This document shows, one piece after another, positions 63,398 through 64,000 of a stretch of DNA of 64,000 nt. This stretch comes from Neoceratodus forsteri (lineage: Eukaryota > Chordata > Ceratodontiformes > Ceratodontidae): the NCBI GenBank assembly GCA_016271365.2, contig CM057451.1, positions 493,013,501-493,077,500 of the forward strand. The letters run 5' to 3'. The translations under genes were made by a program, and so were the position numbers. The notes beneath the pieces were generated by a model. It searched no databases. It saw only the letters and a list, made by a program, of their open reading frames with translations, and was not told the DNA's origin. How positions within the stretch are numbered: position 1 is the stretch's first letter; the number at the start of each line of letters is the position of its first letter.

Positions 63398-63770
63398 TAA
63401 CTTTTTCATGTTACCCCTTATGCGACCCCCCCTCCAATTTCATGTCATGCCCTCTAATTCTATTTTACTTTTTATTCTGGAAGATGCTATCCCCTTCCAC
63501 CTTATTTATGCCCTTAAGTTATTTGAAAGTCTCAATCACATCCCCCCTCCCATCTCTGTTCTAATGTGTACATATTGAGGTCCCTAAGTCTATCCCCATA
63601 TGCCTTGTCGTGCAAACCCTGCATCATCTTAGCTGCCCTCCTCTGCACTGTTTCCACCCTGTCAATATCCTTACACAGGTATGGCCTTCAGAACTGCACA
63701 CAGCACTCTAGGTGAGGCCTAACCAGCATCTTGTACAGTAGAATCACCACCTCCCTCCCTCTTATGGCTT
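63398..63770 (-). mobile_element. CR1 3' end, part 2
   Basis: Resumes the minus-strand CR1 cut at 62372. The complement reads RT thumb text (LVRPHLECCVQF-like at 63715-63680, VETVQRRAAKMMQGLHDK near 63660-63610, LRDLNMYTLEQ near 63580). Confidence 0.8.
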
Positions 63771-64000
63771 TTACTACAATGGTAGGTGTGCCCCAAGGAT
63801 CTATTCTTGACCCTCTCATATTTAAAATCTTTATCAATGATTTGTTCCTCAACACCTCCCCATGTTTTTCACGGCTCTATATAGATGATTTAGTTCTTTA
63901 CTCTAGCTCTAACAACCTAACAGACCTCAACTCCACTCTTACTACTGTATTCCATAAAACTCACTCCTGGTTATCTCACAATAAACTTCTTCTCAGCTCC
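63771..64000 (+). pseudogene. LINE RT, part 2 (runs off window)
   Basis: Continues the LINE stopped at 62147: VGVPQGSILDPLIFKIFIND (63780-63840), motif C as YIDDLVLYSSS (about 63880-63910, family YADD) and THSWLSHNKLLLSS at the window end. Removing 62148-63770 joins it in order with the first part. Confidence 0.8.

Overview
This window reads as repeat-dense vertebrate nuclear DNA. I found no convincing host gene, tRNA or rRNA gene. Almost all coding sequence is decayed transposon sequence: several CR1 LINEs, L2 LINEs, another endonuclease-type LINE with a CTTGA-repeat tail, a Ty3/gypsy element of the Gmr1-like group, Harbinger and hAT DNA transposons, MIR-like SINEs and a Penelope-like element. 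CR1, L2, MIR and Gmr1-like gypsy together suggest a non-mammalian vertebrate, for example an amphibian or reptile with a large genome. Species cannot be fixed from the sequence.

Left half (1-25.4 kb): one deep nest. An unfamiliar 2.9-kb repeat, here called N, lies on the minus strand and is split into 1632-3325 and 24265-25432. Its ~298-bp internal period continues across the gap. The interruption is a full-length plus-strand CR1 (3326-24264) that begins with a 143-bp monomer array. That CR1 is split in its reverse transcriptase by a Gmr1-like gypsy element (7924-23066, TSD TCCTG), in which integrase precedes reverse transcriptase. The gypsy 3' LTR is split by a two-gene Harbinger (15071-22598, TSD ATT), which itself holds a minus-strand CR1 fragment. 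That is five layers.

Middle (25.5-35.5 kb): CR1 fragments of several families, one with a hAT MITE and one with a MIR-like SINE, then a second SINE and the 3' half of an L2.

35.5-49.4 kb: that L2 is cut by a 13.8-kb insertion (35518-49311) with a perfect 11-bp TSD, CTGATGAGAGA. The insertion is a roughly 7-kb LINE that later received a hAT MITE, a Harbinger MITE and a larger Harbinger-like element. The last carries a CR1 and an unidentified 503-bp retrocopy. The same L2/LINE junction recurs at 57426-57436, so the LINE may be specific for this site in L2.

Right part (49.8-64 kb): a second N copy (49853-54745) with an internal 2.1-kb duplication, a plus-strand LINE, a Penelope GIY-YIG fragment, an L2, a CR1 with an inversion junction, and another three-layer LINE nest running off the window.

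Nothing here acts as a working pathway. The value lies in insertion order, target choice and two poorly recognised families: N and the L2-associated LINE. All alignments were done by eye.
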